17,189 nucleotides of DNA from Alphaproteobacteria bacterium (GTDB taxonomy: Bacteria; Pseudomonadota; Alphaproteobacteria; UBA828). The stretch spans positions 1-17,189 of the forward strand of contig JAJDVB010000181.1 of assembly GCA_022826345.1 (NCBI GenBank), given 5' to 3'. The first letter of the stretch is position 1. Each line of letters starts with the position of its first letter. Below, one piece after another: positions 16,578-17,189 of the stretch. The notes under the pieces were generated by a model. The model did no database searches, was not told where the DNA came from, and saw only the letters and a list, made by a program, of their open reading frames with translations. A program made the translations under genes and the position numbers.

Positions 16578-17075
16578 ATGTCAGTCACGGCGGTTTTCAT
16601 CGACGGTGGTTACCTCGACAAGGTCCTCTACCACGACCACGGCAATCGGCGTATCGACTACGCCCGACTCGTCGATGCCATGACGGGAGAAGGCGAACTC
16701 CTGCGTGCGTACTATTACCATTGCTTGCCGTACCAAAGCAGCCCGCCCACCGACGAGGAGAAACGTCGCTATGCGGCCAAACACCGGTTCATCACCGCTC
16801 TCCTTCATCTGCCTCGGTTCGACGTGCGGTTGGGCAAGCTCGCGTACAGAGGCCAGGACGAGCGAGGCCGGCCGATCTTTCAACAGAAGCGAGTCGACCT
16901 CATGCTCGGGGTCGATATGGCTCTCCTTGCTGGCAAGGGCAGAATTGCCAGGGTTGCCTTGCTAGCCGGAGACAGCGATTTCACGCCAGCGATCGAGGCC
17001 GTCAAACGCGAAGGGGTCCTCACCACCCTCTGGCATGGCAGTCGTTCAGATCATACCAAACGCGCTCCAAATTGA
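16578..17075 (+). CDS. NYN-domain (PIN-like) putative nuclease
   Basis: A 165-residue protein of the NYN/LabA branch of the PIN-like fold, predicted metal-dependent RNases. Acidic metal-site residues are visible: D9 in VFIDGGYL, D107 and D113 in KRVDLMLGVDM, and D132/D134 in LLAGDSDF, followed by the characteristic PAIEAVKREGV (137-147). The ATG at 16578 has AAGG (16567-16570) 7 bases upstream. The protein stops soon after the last core strand (TLWHGSRSDH...), without the C-terminal helix region I expect in this family, so its end may be lost. It is on the opposite strand to its neighbours, less GC-rich, and sits directly behind a terminator hairpin. RNA target unknown. Confidence 0.85.
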   Translation: MSVTAVFIDGGYLDKVLYHDHGNRRIDYARLVDAMTGEGELLRAYYYHCLPYQSSPPTDEEKRRYAAKHRFITALLHLPRFDVRLGKLAYRGQDERGRPIFQQKRVDLMLGVDMALLAGKGRIARVALLAGDSDFTPAIEAVKREGVLTTLWHGSRSDHTKRAPN

Positions 17076-17093
17076 CTCATTATCTCAATATGT

Positions 17094-17133
17094 TGTGGTG
17101 ATGGACGGGACAACCTCCATAGACTGTGGTGAT
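17094..17133. repeat. Short direct repeat after the NYN gene
   Basis: TGTGGTGAT occurs at 17094-17102 and again at 17125-17133, 31 bases apart, in a stretch more AT-rich than the rest of the window. Repeated motifs of this kind occur near the ends of some insertion sequences, but the window stops too soon to decide. Confidence 0.35.
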
Positions 17134-17158
17134 CGAGTCTCACCGTCGGAGGATGATG

Positions 17159-17189
17159 ATGAGTGCGGCAACGCCGATAATCTGGCCGG
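17159..17189 (+). CDS. Start of a gene running off the right edge
   Basis: Three ATG codons in a row (17153, 17156, 17159) follow a perfect GGAGG at 17148-17152; the third, 6 bases after it, is best placed. It opens with MSAATPIIWP before the window ends. A second frame from an ATG at 17035 is also open to the edge but has no comparable ribosome site. Ten residues are too few to name a family; a transposon protein is one possibility given the repeats just upstream. Confidence 0.4.
   Translation, partial: MSAATPIIWP

Overview
The window is GC-rich chromosomal DNA from a bacterium, most likely an alphaproteobacterium. The main evidence is the block ffh, rpsP, rimM, trmD, rplS, leuC, leuD in one direction, an order common in that class. 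An S16 protein with a long Ala/Glu tail and an Ffh reading TRVDGDGRGG at its G4 motif also fit. Genus cannot be read from the sequence.

Layout. Positions 2-91 hold the tail of an unidentified gene. Positions 268-1814 (+ strand) hold a Rieske-type oxygenase and a translationally coupled small helical protein, which overlaps tail-to-tail with a 4'-phosphopantetheinyl transferase. From 16312 down to 1796 every recognised gene is on the minus strand. In order of transcription these are a PLP-dependent D-threonine/3-hydroxy-D-aspartate aldolase-like enzyme, an outer-membrane beta-barrel protein, a branched-chain-amino-acid-type ABC importer (binding protein, LivH, LivM, LivG, LivF), and a membrane fatty acid hydroxylase/sterol desaturase family protein. 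They are followed by ffh-rpsP-rimM-trmD-rplS-leuC-leuD and the phosphopantetheinyl transferase. At the right end (16442-17189, + strand) lie a structured non-coding stretch ending in a strong intrinsic terminator, a NYN-domain putative nuclease, and the first codons of another gene.

How they work together. ffh to rplS is a translation and protein-targeting operon, with leucine biosynthesis (isopropylmalate isomerase, both subunits) behind it. The aldolase, barrel protein and Liv importer may form an amino-acid uptake and use unit, but the substrate is not shown by sequence. The Rieske pair looks like a self-contained oxidative module; its reductase is not in the window.

Most worth a second look: the compact two-hairpin RNA or attenuated leader before the NYN gene, the altered metal-site motif of the aldolase, the Rieske/small-protein pair, and the right edge, where the NYN protein ends early and possible mobile-element sequence begins. 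No CRISPR array, tRNA, rRNA or complete insertion sequence was seen. No gap without a gene exceeds 300 bases.
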